Shown here piece after piece: positions 17,717 through 25,617 of a stretch of DNA of 64,000 bases (the stretch's first letter is position 1; the number at the start of each line of letters is the position of its first letter). This DNA is from Achromobacter sp. AONIH1. Its GTDB lineage: Bacteria > Pseudomonadota > Gammaproteobacteria > Burkholderiales > Burkholderiaceae_B. The notes under the pieces are model-generated. The model did no database searches and had not been told where the DNA came from. It saw nothing but the letters and a program-made list of their open reading frames with translations. Location: positions 4,712,001 to 4,776,000 of the forward strand of contig NZ_CP026124.1 of assembly GCF_002902905.1 (NCBI RefSeq). Direction: 5' to 3'. Made by a program: the position numbers and the translations under genes.

Positions 17717-17731
17717 GTTAGCTGAACTAAC
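17717..17731. promoter_or_regulatory. LysR-type T-N11-A box
   Basis: GTTAG-N5-CTAAC is a perfect inverted repeat containing the T-N11-A spacing (17718-17730) typical of LysR regulator binding sites. It ends 9 bases before the LysR start codon, where binding would also allow autoregulation. Binding by the adjacent TrpI-like protein is inference. Confidence 0.5.
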
Positions 17732-17740
17732 AACCTGATC

Positions 17741-18619
17741 ATGAGACGCCTGCCCTCCCTGAACGCGCTGCGCTTCTTCGACAGCGCCGCCCGCCAGCTG
17801 AGCTTCAGCCTGGCCGCCAAGGAACTGTGCGTGACGCACAGCGCCGTCAGCCAACAGATCCGGCAGCTGGAGCAATGGTTCGACTGCCCGCTGTTCGAGC
17901 GCCGCGCCGGCGGCGTCCAGCTGACCGCCGCCGGCCTGGACCTGCAGCGCGCGGCCGAGGACGCCTTCGACCTGCTGGAGCGCCGCTGCGACGCGCTCAG
18001 GCGCAGCACCCAGCCTTCCGAGCTGGCCGTGGGCGCGCCGGCCAGTTTCCTGTCCAACTGGCTCATCCCCCGGCTGGAGCGTTTCGAGGCCGCGCATCCC
18101 GACATCCGCATCCGCCTGCAGACCGCGGCGGACGCCGCCCTGCTGAACACCCGGCGCGTCGACGCGCTGATCCTGGCCGGCCGCGATTGGCCGCGCGAGT
18201 GGGCCGTGACGCCGCTGCTGGCCGAGGCCACCGGCCCGGTCTGCGCGCCAGCCTGGGCCGCCCGCCTGTCGCGTCCGGCCGACGTGCTGGACGCGCCGCT
18301 GCTGCACACCAGCTCGCGGCCCGAGGCCTGGCGGGACTGGGCCGGCCGCGTCGGCGTGAAGCTGGCCCCGCGTCATCCCGGCCGCGAATTCGATCATCTG
18401 GGGCACATGCTGGAAGCGGCTGCCGCCGGCCTGGGCGTGGCCATCGCGCCGGCCGTGCTGGTTGAGGCCGAGCTGCATCGCGGCCGCCTGGCCGCGCCGC
18501 TGGGCTTCGTCGATAGCGGCGCCGCCTTCAGCCTGTGCACGCTGAAGGCGCAGGATGGCGCGCCCCCCGCGCTGGCGCGGCTGCGCGACTGGCTGCTGGC
18601 CGACGCGGCGGCGGTGTGA
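17741..18619 (+). CDS. LysR family regulator, TrpI/GcvA type
   Basis: 292 residues. The N-terminal winged helix (LPSLNALRFFDSAARQLSFSLAAKELCVTHSAVSQQIRQLEQWFDCPLF) has the exact style of the TrpI/GcvA/AmpR group, and the rest is a LysR effector domain (SFLSNWLIPRLERFEAAHPDIRIRLQ). It is divergent from trpBA. In Pseudomonas TrpI activates trpBA in response to indoleglycerol phosphate, and the same role is likely here from the gene order. The symbol is withheld because the GcvA group is large. Confidence 0.88.
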   Translation: MRRLPSLNALRFFDSAARQLSFSLAAKELCVTHSAVSQQIRQLEQWFDCPLFERRAGGVQLTAAGLDLQRAAEDAFDLLERRCDALRRSTQPSELAVGAPASFLSNWLIPRLERFEAAHPDIRIRLQTAADAALLNTRRVDALILAGRDWPREWAVTPLLAEATGPVCAPAWAARLSRPADVLDAPLLHTSSRPEAWRDWAGRVGVKLAPRHPGREFDHLGHMLEAAAAGLGVAIAPAVLVEAELHRGRLAAPLGFVDSGAAFSLCTLKAQDGAPPALARLRDWLLADAAAV

Positions 18620-18725
18620 ACGCGGACGGCCGAACAGGCGCGAACGACGCCGCCGACGGCCGCGCCCAGGTATGCCGCTGGCGCGAATCTATACTGCGAA
18701 CTTCATCAATTTCCACAACACCTCC

Positions 18726-19238
18726 ATGGCCCCCGCCTCCGTCCTGATCGAACGCGCCTGCGAACAACACGTCCCGGGCATCACCGCGCTGCATGGCGAT
18801 CCGGACGTCGCGCGCCAGGTCCTGCAGTTGCCCTACCCGTCGCTGGAAAGATGGCGCAAGCGCATGGAACAGGACAGCGAAAGGCGCGTCGGCCTGGTCG
18901 CCACGGTGCAGGGCGAGGTGGCGGGATACGCCAGCCTGGAGCAATTCGAACGCGTCCGGCGCAGCCATTGCGGCAGCGTCGGCATCGCGGTCGCGAAGGG
19001 CTGGCACGGCCAGGACATCGGCGGCCGCCTGCTTGGCGCGCTGCTGGACGTGGCCGACAACTGGATGAACCTGCGCCGGGTGGAACTGATGGTCTATACC
19101 GACAACGAACCCGCCATCGCCCTGTACCGCAAGCACGGCTTCGAGGTCGAAGGCGAACTGCGCGACTACGCGGTGCGCGACGGCCGCCATGTCAACGCCT
19201 ACGCCATGGCCAGGTTGCGCGACGCCGACCCGCGTTGA
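18726..19238 (+). CDS. GNAT acetyltransferase, YhhY-like
   Basis: 170 residues from the ATG at 18726; the frame is open further upstream but that part overlaps the LysR gene and lacks the family pattern. Acetyl-CoA-dependent N-acetyltransferase fold with the acetyl-CoA loop near GWHGQDIGGRLLGAL and the C-terminal block ELMVYTDNEPAIALYRKHGFEVEG. It resembles E. coli YhhY (an amino-acid N-acetyltransferase) over its whole length, including the opening ITALHGDPDVARQVLQLPYPS. The substrate is unproven here. It lies between a regulator gene and a convergent DedA gene. Confidence 0.83.
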   Translation: MAPASVLIERACEQHVPGITALHGDPDVARQVLQLPYPSLERWRKRMEQDSERRVGLVATVQGEVAGYASLEQFERVRRSHCGSVGIAVAKGWHGQDIGGRLLGALLDVADNWMNLRRVELMVYTDNEPAIALYRKHGFEVEGELRDYAVRDGRHVNAYAMARLRDADPR

Positions 19239-19281
19239 ATGCCGGGCGGGCCGCTGGCCTGCCCACTCGCCTGCCCTGGCG

Positions 19282-19812
19282 CTAGCGGCCCATGAACCAG
19301 CCCACGCCCGCCCAGCCCGGCGCCAGCAGGGCCGCCGCCCACAGGAAAGCCGAGGCCCAGTTGGCCGCCTGGAACGGCCCGCGCCGCATCTCGAAAATGC
19401 CGGCCAGCGTCGGCACCGTGGCGCGCAAGGGCCCGAAGAAGCGGCACAGCACGATGCTCAGCACGCCCCAGCGCTTGATGAAAGCCGCCGCGCGCAGCAC
19501 CTGGCGCGGCCGGCGCCGCAGCGGCGCCCATTGCAGCAGCGCCGGCCCGACCTTCACGCCCAGCGCATAAGCGACCCAGTCGCCCAGCGCGGCGCCGATC
19601 GCGATGGCCAGCCAGACGGGCGCGAACTGCCCCGCGCCCGACCCCAGCACGGCCCCGATCGACAGCAGCAGCGCCGTGCCCGGCACGAACAGCGCCACCA
19701 GCGGCAGTGACTTCACGAAGGCGAAAGCGAAGCCGATGGCCGGCAGCCATTGCTCGTGGGCGCGGGCAAAGCCCAGGATCTGGTCGATGAGGTTGCCGAA
19801 GAAATCGGGCAT
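19282..19812 (-). CDS. DedA family membrane protein
   Basis: 176 residues with about five hydrophobic segments, from the ATG at 19812. DedA/SNARE-associated proteins are inner-membrane transporters linked to lipid carrier recycling and membrane homeostasis. Motifs present are FVPGTALLLSIGAVLG, AIGAALGDWVAYALG and RFFGPLRATVPTLAGIFEM, where the R-x-x-G-P-x-R segment is the family signature. A 143-bp gap separates it from the symporter gene upstream, so it probably has its own promoter. Confidence 0.87.
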   Translation of the reverse strand: MPDFFGNLIDQILGFARAHEQWLPAIGFAFAFVKSLPLVALFVPGTALLLSIGAVLGSGAGQFAPVWLAIAIGAALGDWVAYALGVKVGPALLQWAPLRRRPRQVLRAAAFIKRWGVLSIVLCRFFGPLRATVPTLAGIFEMRRGPFQAANWASAFLWAAALLAPGWAGVGWFMGR

Positions 19813-19955
19813 CGTGGAACGGGAGCGCGGCAGGTCTGGAAAAGCGCCCACCTTAGCACGCAGGCTCGGGCGCCTGCCCAGCCGGGGCCGACCGCCGCGC
19901 CCGTCGCCCTGCGTTCGTTCCACACGCAGGGGCCACGCGGACGCGGCCAGTCCGT

Positions 19956-21485
19956 TCAGGCCCGGACCGGACGCGCCGTTGGCAGCCCCGCCGGCGCGTC
20001 TGCCTTGGCGCGCCCCGCGTCGAACAGACGCCGGACCCGCTCGCGTTCCTGCTCCGATTGGCCGAAGCAGACATGGCAGCCCAGGTACAGCAACAGGTTG
20101 ACGCCCAGCGCCAGCACGCCCGAGGTCAGGCTGCCCAACCCCGGCATGTCGTCGGGATAGAACCAGGTCAGCACCGCCGCCAGCGTGAAGCCGCAGCCCA
20201 TCGACAGCAAGGCGCCGATGCGGTTGCCGCCGCGCCAGAACATGCCCAGGAACAGCGGCACCGCCAGCTGCACGATGCCCTGGTAGGACATCTGCGCCAG
20301 CAGTTGCAGCCGTGGGAAATCGTAGGTCAGGAAGGCCACCACCGAGGCCCCCAGCATGAACACCGCCATCGAGGCCTTGGCGATGATGGTCATCTGCCGG
20401 TCCGTGCGCGGCGACACCACCTGCACGATGTCGTTGGCGATCTGCGCCCCGCAGACCTGCACGCAGCCGTCCACCCAGCCCATGCTGGCGGCCAGCACGA
20501 TGACGATGGCCAGGCCCAGCATCCATTCGCCGCCCACGTGGTACAGCAGCGTGAACCAGCCGTCCTGCGGCTTGGCGCTGACCACGTCCAGGCCGCTGGC
20601 GGCCAGCGCCACCAGCGTCAGCAGCGCGTAGAAGCCGCCGGCCACGATCATGGTCTGCACCGTGCCCTTCTTCACCGCGCCCACGCCGCTGGCGGTGTAG
20701 ATGCGCTGGTAGCTGGTCGGCCAGCACAGCGAGCCGATAACGCCCGTCAGGATCAGGCTGGACACGTACCAGATGCCGTACTGGCCGCCCTGCCCCGGCA
20801 GGCGCAGCAGCTCGGACGGCAGCGTCGCCAGATTCGCGTAGGACGCCTCGCGGCTGAACCAGAGCAGGCCCAGGCACAGCAGCGCGCTGCCGCCATAGGC
20901 CACGATGCCCTGGACCAGGTCGGTGATGACCAGGCCGCGCATGCCCATCTGCACCGTCCAGATCTGTCGTACGCCGATCAGGGCCACGCCCGCGACCAGG
21001 CTGGCGCCCACGCTCCAGGTGCCGAAGCTGGCGAAATGGAACAGCACAGCCATGGCCTGGATGCCCAGGACCAGCCAGGGAAACAGGCAGATGATGCCGA
21101 TCAGGCTGGCGATCACGCGCACCGCCTTCGAATCGAAGCGCATGCCCAGCATGTCGCACTGGGTGCGCAGGTCGAAGCGCTTGCCCCAGACCCAGGCCCG
21201 TTCCGCCATCAGGTACATGGCGGTCACGCCCAGCAGCGAGTAGGCCAGCGCATAAAGGCCCAGCACGCCCGCGCCGGCGCTCAGGCCGAAGAAGGCCGTG
21301 TAGGTGGCGCCGGGCCACCATGAGTTGGTGTACGACATGGCGATGAACCAGGCGGAAAAGGACCGGCCGCCCACCGCGTAGTCGGTGAAGGTGCCGCTGC
21401 TGCGCTTGGTGGCATAGAGGATCACGACGATCAACGCCATGAATCCGAACAGCATGCCGAAGGTGATCAGGGTGGATCCGTTCAT
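19956..21485 (-). CDS. Sodium:solute symporter (SSS family)
   Basis: 509 residues with 12-13 membrane segments, of the SSF family (sodium-coupled uptake). The start MNGSTLITFGMLFGFMALIVVILYATK is followed by the conserved block YAVGGRSFSAWFIAMSYTNSWWPGATYTAF. It lies 9 bases after a small DUF3311-type gene, the usual two-gene form of such symporters. Its position downstream of the dimethylformamidase genes suggests uptake of the amide or of a downstream product; the actual ligand is unknown. Confidence 0.9.
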   Translation of the reverse strand: MNGSTLITFGMLFGFMALIVVILYATKRSSGTFTDYAVGGRSFSAWFIAMSYTNSWWPGATYTAFFGLSAGAGVLGLYALAYSLLGVTAMYLMAERAWVWGKRFDLRTQCDMLGMRFDSKAVRVIASLIGIICLFPWLVLGIQAMAVLFHFASFGTWSVGASLVAGVALIGVRQIWTVQMGMRGLVITDLVQGIVAYGGSALLCLGLLWFSREASYANLATLPSELLRLPGQGGQYGIWYVSSLILTGVIGSLCWPTSYQRIYTASGVGAVKKGTVQTMIVAGGFYALLTLVALAASGLDVVSAKPQDGWFTLLYHVGGEWMLGLAIVIVLAASMGWVDGCVQVCGAQIANDIVQVVSPRTDRQMTIIAKASMAVFMLGASVVAFLTYDFPRLQLLAQMSYQGIVQLAVPLFLGMFWRGGNRIGALLSMGCGFTLAAVLTWFYPDDMPGLGSLTSGVLALGVNLLLYLGCHVCFGQSEQERERVRRLFDAGRAKADAPAGLPTARPVRA

Positions 21486-21494
21486 GGCGTTCTC

Positions 21495-21758
21495 TCAGGA
21501 ATGTTCGTTGTCCAGCTCGTCGCCGAACTCGCCGCGCAGGCGCTCCACGCGCATCAGCAAGGCGATGCCGGCCACCAGCAGCACGGCGTCGATCAGCCAG
21601 TAGGCGATCGCCAGCGGCATGCCCAGCACCAGCGCGCGCTGGCCGCCCGCGGCCAGGTAGAACGGCGGGAACACCGCCAGCAGCAGGCAGCCTCCCAGCC
21701 ACAGGCCGACGATGGCGGACTTGGCCCGCGCCGGCAGTTTGATGATCAGGTCTTTCAT
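21495..21758 (-). CDS. Small membrane protein, DUF3311 type, symporter partner
   Basis: 87 residues with two hydrophobic segments (SAIVGLWLGGCLLLAVFPPFYLAAGG and MPLAIAYWLIDAVLLVAGIALLM). DUF3311-type proteins typically sit directly before SSS symporter genes, as here with a 9-base gap, and are thought to be accessory subunits. It follows the dimethylformamidase large-subunit gene by 88 bases in the same direction. Confidence 0.8.
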   Translation of the reverse strand: MKDLIIKLPARAKSAIVGLWLGGCLLLAVFPPFYLAAGGQRALVLGMPLAIAYWLIDAVLLVAGIALLMRVERLRGEFGDELDNEHS

Positions 21759-21846
21759 TGCGGCCTCCGGCGCGCCGGCTGCGCCGCCCGAGGGACGGTC
21801 CCGCGGGCGGCGCGATGGAAAGGAAAATGGAAGGGACGGCCCGGGG

Positions 21847-24090
21847 CTAGAAGGGCTCGGGGTCCAGGAAGCGGTTCAGGACGTTGCGCATGATCCGGGA
21901 CACGTTGTTGTCGTAGCCGTTGTGCGACAGGCTGCCGGCCCAGGCGATGGACCCGGTCGAGAACACCGCCCCGCCGGCCGCCGTCTCGTAGAAGACCAGG
22001 TCCGCCTTCACCAGCGGGCTGACGGTGCCGCCGGTGCCCGGGTAGTTGATGAGGATTTCCTCGGCCACCACCTGATAGATGTCGGAATGGCCGGTCGAGG
22101 ACGCCAGCACCAGCGTGTTCGGCGGGCTGCCCAGCAGGCGATCGACATGATCCAGCTCCAGCCCGGCCGCGCCGTTGCCGACCAGCCCGAAGTCGCCGAT
22201 GCGCTCGTCGTCCGCGATGCCCTCGAAGATGAAGCGGGCGCGCGGATCGAAGCTGCCTTCCTGGCGCAGGTAGTACGAGGAATCATCGAAGCCCTGGGCG
22301 ATGAAGCCGTTGCCGGCGATCATCTGCGGCGGCCGTCCCTGGCGCCGCCAGAGACCGCCGTACTCGCCGGTGAAGCTGTGGTAGTACTCGCCCGGTTCGG
22401 CCGCCCAGGCGCGGGTGCCGTCCTCGTTGCGGCGCACCTCCATCACGCCCGGCACCGAGGGATTGAAGGCCACGCGCCAGTACCAGGTGTTGCCGCCCAT
22501 CGAGATGATGCGCCCGCCCCGACCGCGAAATGCGTCCACCGCGTCCCACATTTCCTTGGACCAGTACTCGGAATGGCTGCTGGTGACCAGCACGTCGTAA
22601 TCGCCCAGCGCCGCCTCGCCCTGGTAATGCAGGTCTTCGTCCGACAGGCAGTCGTAGCCGTAACCCTGCGCCTCCAGCCAGTCCGTGACATGCGTGTCGG
22701 CGTTGAATTGCCACAGCGCGGAACCGCGTCCGCCCAGCCAGGAGCGGTACTTCGGCCGCATGTTCAGGATGGGCCGCAGCCGCGAGGTGTAGCAAACGCC
22801 CGCGCCGTCGCTGTGCACGTCGTAACAGGAGTTGCCGTATTCGCGGTGCTCGCTGAGGAACACGTCGTTCTTGCGCAGCACCGCCACCTGGTCGGTCAAC
22901 AGCTGCGCCAGCGGCGCGTCGGTGGGCATGTGCTCGTTGGCATAGGCCATGTAGCTGGCGGTGGGCACCAGGTAGGCGATGCGGTTGCCGGTCTGGCCCG
23001 GCGTGGCGCGGACCACGAAGGGGATGAACTCCTCGTCGTCCCCGCAGCGCAGATGGGCCGCGTACAGGCCGGACCGCAGCGATGCCGGCACGGTCAGCGA
23101 GAAATCGGTCTCCCAGCCGGCGTCGTGGACGCTGTCGTCGTGAAAGTGCATCGCCCCGTACTGCCGGGGAGCGTGGCGCCAGTTCATTTCCTCGCCGGTC
23201 CAGTTGGCGCCCTTCATCGCGCGCACTGGCAGGTTGAGCGTGCGGCCGTGCAGCTGGTTGCCGCTGACGTCCTCGATCGACTCGGATTCCATCCGGCGCG
23301 AGAAATCCCACACCCCCACCACGCCGGCCGTGCGCATGCCCTGGAACGACGGATCTTCCAGCGCGCGGATCTCTGCCTCGTCCAGCGCGCGGGCGCTCAG
23401 CCGGGGACGGTCGATCTTGCCGTTCATCAGCGCCGTTCCGATGATGCGGCCGCCTGCCGGCGCGGGCGTCGCGGCGAAGGCCAGCAGGGTCTGCCCGTCC
23501 AGCGCCGGCGCCGATTGCCGCCGCTGCACGCGGGCGCGGTCGTCGACGCGGGCGTAGACGCGGTGCGGCACCTGATGCAAGGTGAGCACGCCTTCTTCCG
23601 CGTCGATCGACAAGGCCACCGAATACCACTCGCGCGCCAGCATGGGCTTGCCGCTGGCCACGGTCTCGGTCCGCCCGCCTTGCGCCAGCACCGCCTCCAG
23701 CTCGCCCCGGGCATTGATATCCAGCCGCACGCCCTGGCCGGCGTCGGGATTCCACAGACTCATGATGGTCTGCGCCCGACCGCCCGGCCGCGTCGGCCAG
23801 ACGATGGCCTGCAGCGTCATCGAACGCAGCCGCGCGAAGTGACGGTTGCCGTCGACACAGGCCCAGGAGCCGCAGTGGATCCGCTGCTCCCGTCCATCAT
23901 GGCGCCCCTCGATGCTGCTGGGCACGTGCGCTTCCTTGTAGCCGGGCCCCGCCGGATTCATGTCGCCGTGGATGATACGCACGAGCCGCGCCTCATACGG
24001 CCGGGCGGGCCGCGCGCTCACCTTGAAGGCGATCGTCTCGCCGCCCGCCACGCTGATCTTGTCGCTATAGCCGGTAATGCTGCTGTTCAT
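21847..24090 (-). CDS. N,N-dimethylformamidase large subunit
   Basis: Hydrolyses N,N-dimethylformamide (or a related amide) to formate and dimethylamine. 747 residues from the ATG at 24090, close to the ~760 of known large subunits. The known enzyme has an iron held by two tyrosines and a glutamate. Candidates here are Tyr380/383 (TASYMAY), Tyr423 (SCYDVH) and Glu508 (SSHSEYW). His506, Asn534 (GGNTWYW) and Glu645 match the spacing of the other active-site residues of the Paracoccus enzyme as I recall it (His519, Glu521, Asn547, Glu657). An N-terminal LamG-like half precedes the catalytic half. The small-subunit gene lies 37 bases upstream. Confidence 0.85.
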   Translation of the reverse strand: MNSSITGYSDKISVAGGETIAFKVSARPARPYEARLVRIIHGDMNPAGPGYKEAHVPSSIEGRHDGREQRIHCGSWACVDGNRHFARLRSMTLQAIVWPTRPGGRAQTIMSLWNPDAGQGVRLDINARGELEAVLAQGGRTETVASGKPMLAREWYSVALSIDAEEGVLTLHQVPHRVYARVDDRARVQRRQSAPALDGQTLLAFAATPAPAGGRIIGTALMNGKIDRPRLSARALDEAEIRALEDPSFQGMRTAGVVGVWDFSRRMESESIEDVSGNQLHGRTLNLPVRAMKGANWTGEEMNWRHAPRQYGAMHFHDDSVHDAGWETDFSLTVPASLRSGLYAAHLRCGDDEEFIPFVVRATPGQTGNRIAYLVPTASYMAYANEHMPTDAPLAQLLTDQVAVLRKNDVFLSEHREYGNSCYDVHSDGAGVCYTSRLRPILNMRPKYRSWLGGRGSALWQFNADTHVTDWLEAQGYGYDCLSDEDLHYQGEAALGDYDVLVTSSHSEYWSKEMWDAVDAFRGRGGRIISMGGNTWYWRVAFNPSVPGVMEVRRNEDGTRAWAAEPGEYYHSFTGEYGGLWRRQGRPPQMIAGNGFIAQGFDDSSYYLRQEGSFDPRARFIFEGIADDERIGDFGLVGNGAAGLELDHVDRLLGSPPNTLVLASSTGHSDIYQVVAEEILINYPGTGGTVSPLVKADLVFYETAAGGAVFSTGSIAWAGSLSHNGYDNNVSRIMRNVLNRFLDPEPF

Positions 24091-24127
24091 TGCTTGTCTC
24101 CCATGCTTGCGCTCATTGCCCGCGCCG

Positions 24128-24424
24128 TCAGTCTTGCAACGCCTGCCCGAAGTGTTGTTCCCAGCGGGCCTTGAAGACGAACCATTCGGCGTCCTCGATG
24201 CGGTCGAAGACTGCGCCCGCGATGAGCTCGACAGGGTCATTGCGGGTCGCGCCGAGCCGGGCGGCCTGCCAGGGGCCGTAGTGCGACAGCTCGACCAGCA
24301 CATGCTTGTGCGCCACGGCCACGCCGCGAAAGCGTTCCAGCAGGCGCTTGAGCGGCTCGCTGTGCGGGCCGCAGGGCCGGGCGCGGAATTCCTCGGCCAG
24401 CCCGGGATCGGAGTGCGGTGTCAT
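24128..24424 (-). CDS. N,N-dimethylformamidase small subunit
   Basis: 98 residues, somewhat shorter than the ~130 residues of known small subunits. The C-terminal half (KHVLVELSHYGPWQAARLGATRNDPVELI, then EDAEWFVFKARWEQHFGQ) fits the family pattern of a short beta sheet plus the EAEW-F-K-RW helix. In the known enzyme this helical subunit packs on each large subunit without supplying catalytic residues. Order small-then-large on the minus strand is the same as in described DMFase operons. The assignment rests partly on the position directly before the large-subunit gene. Confidence 0.75.
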   Translation of the reverse strand: MTPHSDPGLAEEFRARPCGPHSEPLKRLLERFRGVAVAHKHVLVELSHYGPWQAARLGATRNDPVELIAGAVFDRIEDAEWFVFKARWEQHFGQALQD

Positions 24425-24436
24425 CGTGTTCCCCTT

Positions 24437-24470
24437 GGGTTGAAATCGCTTGCGGCCAAGATATCAACCC
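24437..24470. promoter_or_regulatory. Inverted repeat upstream of the dimethylformamidase operon
   Basis: GGGTTGA (24437-24443) and TCAACCC (24464-24470) are perfect inverted arms 20 bases apart, starting 13 bases upstream of the small-subunit start. It lies between that gene and an AraC-type regulator gene and may be its operator or an RNA hairpin in the leader. Confidence 0.35.
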
Positions 24471-24546
24471 CCGCCCGGCGGGAATGTCGTGGGAGTGCAC
24501 GGTTTGTTTGTCCGGCGGCGGGCGGACCGCCGGGCATCACTGCGTG

Positions 24547-25527
24547 TCAGGAGACGGCGGGCGCGGCCCCGCGCTGGCGCAGTTCGCCGGCGGTACAGCC
24601 GAAGCGCTGCCTGAACGCATAACAGAAGTGGGAGAAATTGCTGAATCCGGCGCGGTACATCACTTCCTTGATCGTCAGGTGGTTCAGGCGGGCGTCGGCC
24701 AGCATCTCGTAGGCCTGCTGCAAGTGCGCCTCGCGCAGCTGTTCGCCGAAACTGGTGGCGTGCCGCGCCAGGATGCGGTGCACGTACCCCGGCGAGATGC
24801 GCAGCTGCTGCGCCACCTGCGCGGCATTCAGCGGCGTCTCTGCGTCGCAGCCCCGGATCCGGCTGACGATCTCCCGGTACAGCCAGTCCGTCCCGCGCCG
24901 GCCGCCTTCCGCCGCGCCGGCCTCGTCGCCTTCCTCCTCCTCGCCGCGCAGAAGGATCGCCACCAGCCGCGCCACCTCGGAGGCCAGCGCCGGCCCGAGC
25001 CGCTGGCGCGACGCGTCGTTCAGCCGCCACGCCGACTGCGCGAAGCCACGGACCACGCCGGCGAATTCGCCGGGGCCGCGCGGCGCCCGGGCGCAATGCG
25101 TCCAGGCGCGCGGATACTCGCTTTCCAGCGCCTGGGCCGGGATGCGGACGGTGGTGTTGCGAAAATTGTCGGCGCAGGACAGCTCGTAGTATTCGCTGCT
25201 GCGCACCATGACATAGCCGCCGGCCTGCACATAGCCGTTGCGCCCCTGGTGCTCGAAGTACAGCGGCCCGGTCTCGGGAAAGACCAGCACATAGCTGTCT
25301 TCGCCATCGCTGGCGATATGGGCCCGCGTCCGCAGCACGCGCTGCCGGTCGGAGTCGAAGCGCGTCAGGCTGACCCCGCCCAGCGCCTGTTCGGCCAGCT
25401 TGCCGCGGATGCCGTGCTTGCGGTCTCCCACGATATCGACGCGGTAGTACACGTCGCCCATGATCTGCTGCCACTTCAGCAATTGGCGCGACGAATCCAC
25501 GCCTACCGTGCTGTGCACGTGAGCCAT
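24547..25527 (-). CDS. AraC family regulator (cupin-like AraC_binding_2 type)
   Basis: 326 residues. Residues ~20-200 resemble the AraC_binding_2 ligand domain (GDVYYRVDIVGDR, then YVLVFPETGPLYFEHQGRNGYVQAGGYVMVRSS). Residues ~225-320 hold the double helix-turn-helix (AAQVAQQLRISPGYVHRILA and TIKEVMYRAGFSNFSHFCYAFRQRFG). This subtype includes FeaR and NitR, regulators of amine and nitrile catabolism. It lies just upstream of the dimethylformamidase genes in the same direction, with a 122-bp gap, and is the likely activator of that operon. Confidence 0.9.
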   Translation of the reverse strand: MAHVHSTVGVDSSRQLLKWQQIMGDVYYRVDIVGDRKHGIRGKLAEQALGGVSLTRFDSDRQRVLRTRAHIASDGEDSYVLVFPETGPLYFEHQGRNGYVQAGGYVMVRSSEYYELSCADNFRNTTVRIPAQALESEYPRAWTHCARAPRGPGEFAGVVRGFAQSAWRLNDASRQRLGPALASEVARLVAILLRGEEEEGDEAGAAEGGRRGTDWLYREIVSRIRGCDAETPLNAAQVAQQLRISPGYVHRILARHATSFGEQLREAHLQQAYEMLADARLNHLTIKEVMYRAGFSNFSHFCYAFRQRFGCTAGELRQRGAAPAVS

Positions 25528-25569
25528 GATGCTTCCCCTGTATGGTTTTATGGAACCGCGACTGCGCGC

Positions 25570-25599
25570 GGCGGCCCGGACCTGCGCGTCCGGGCCGCC
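25570..25599. terminator. 12-bp-stem hairpin between the two AraC genes
   Basis: GGCGGCCCGGAC pairs perfectly with GTCCGGGCCGCC across a 6-nt loop, between the stop of the upstream AraC gene and the start of the next. The very stable stem, without a T tract, probably separates the two transcription units. Confidence 0.45.
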
Positions 25600-25617
25600 G
25601 CCTGATGCCCGCTGCTG

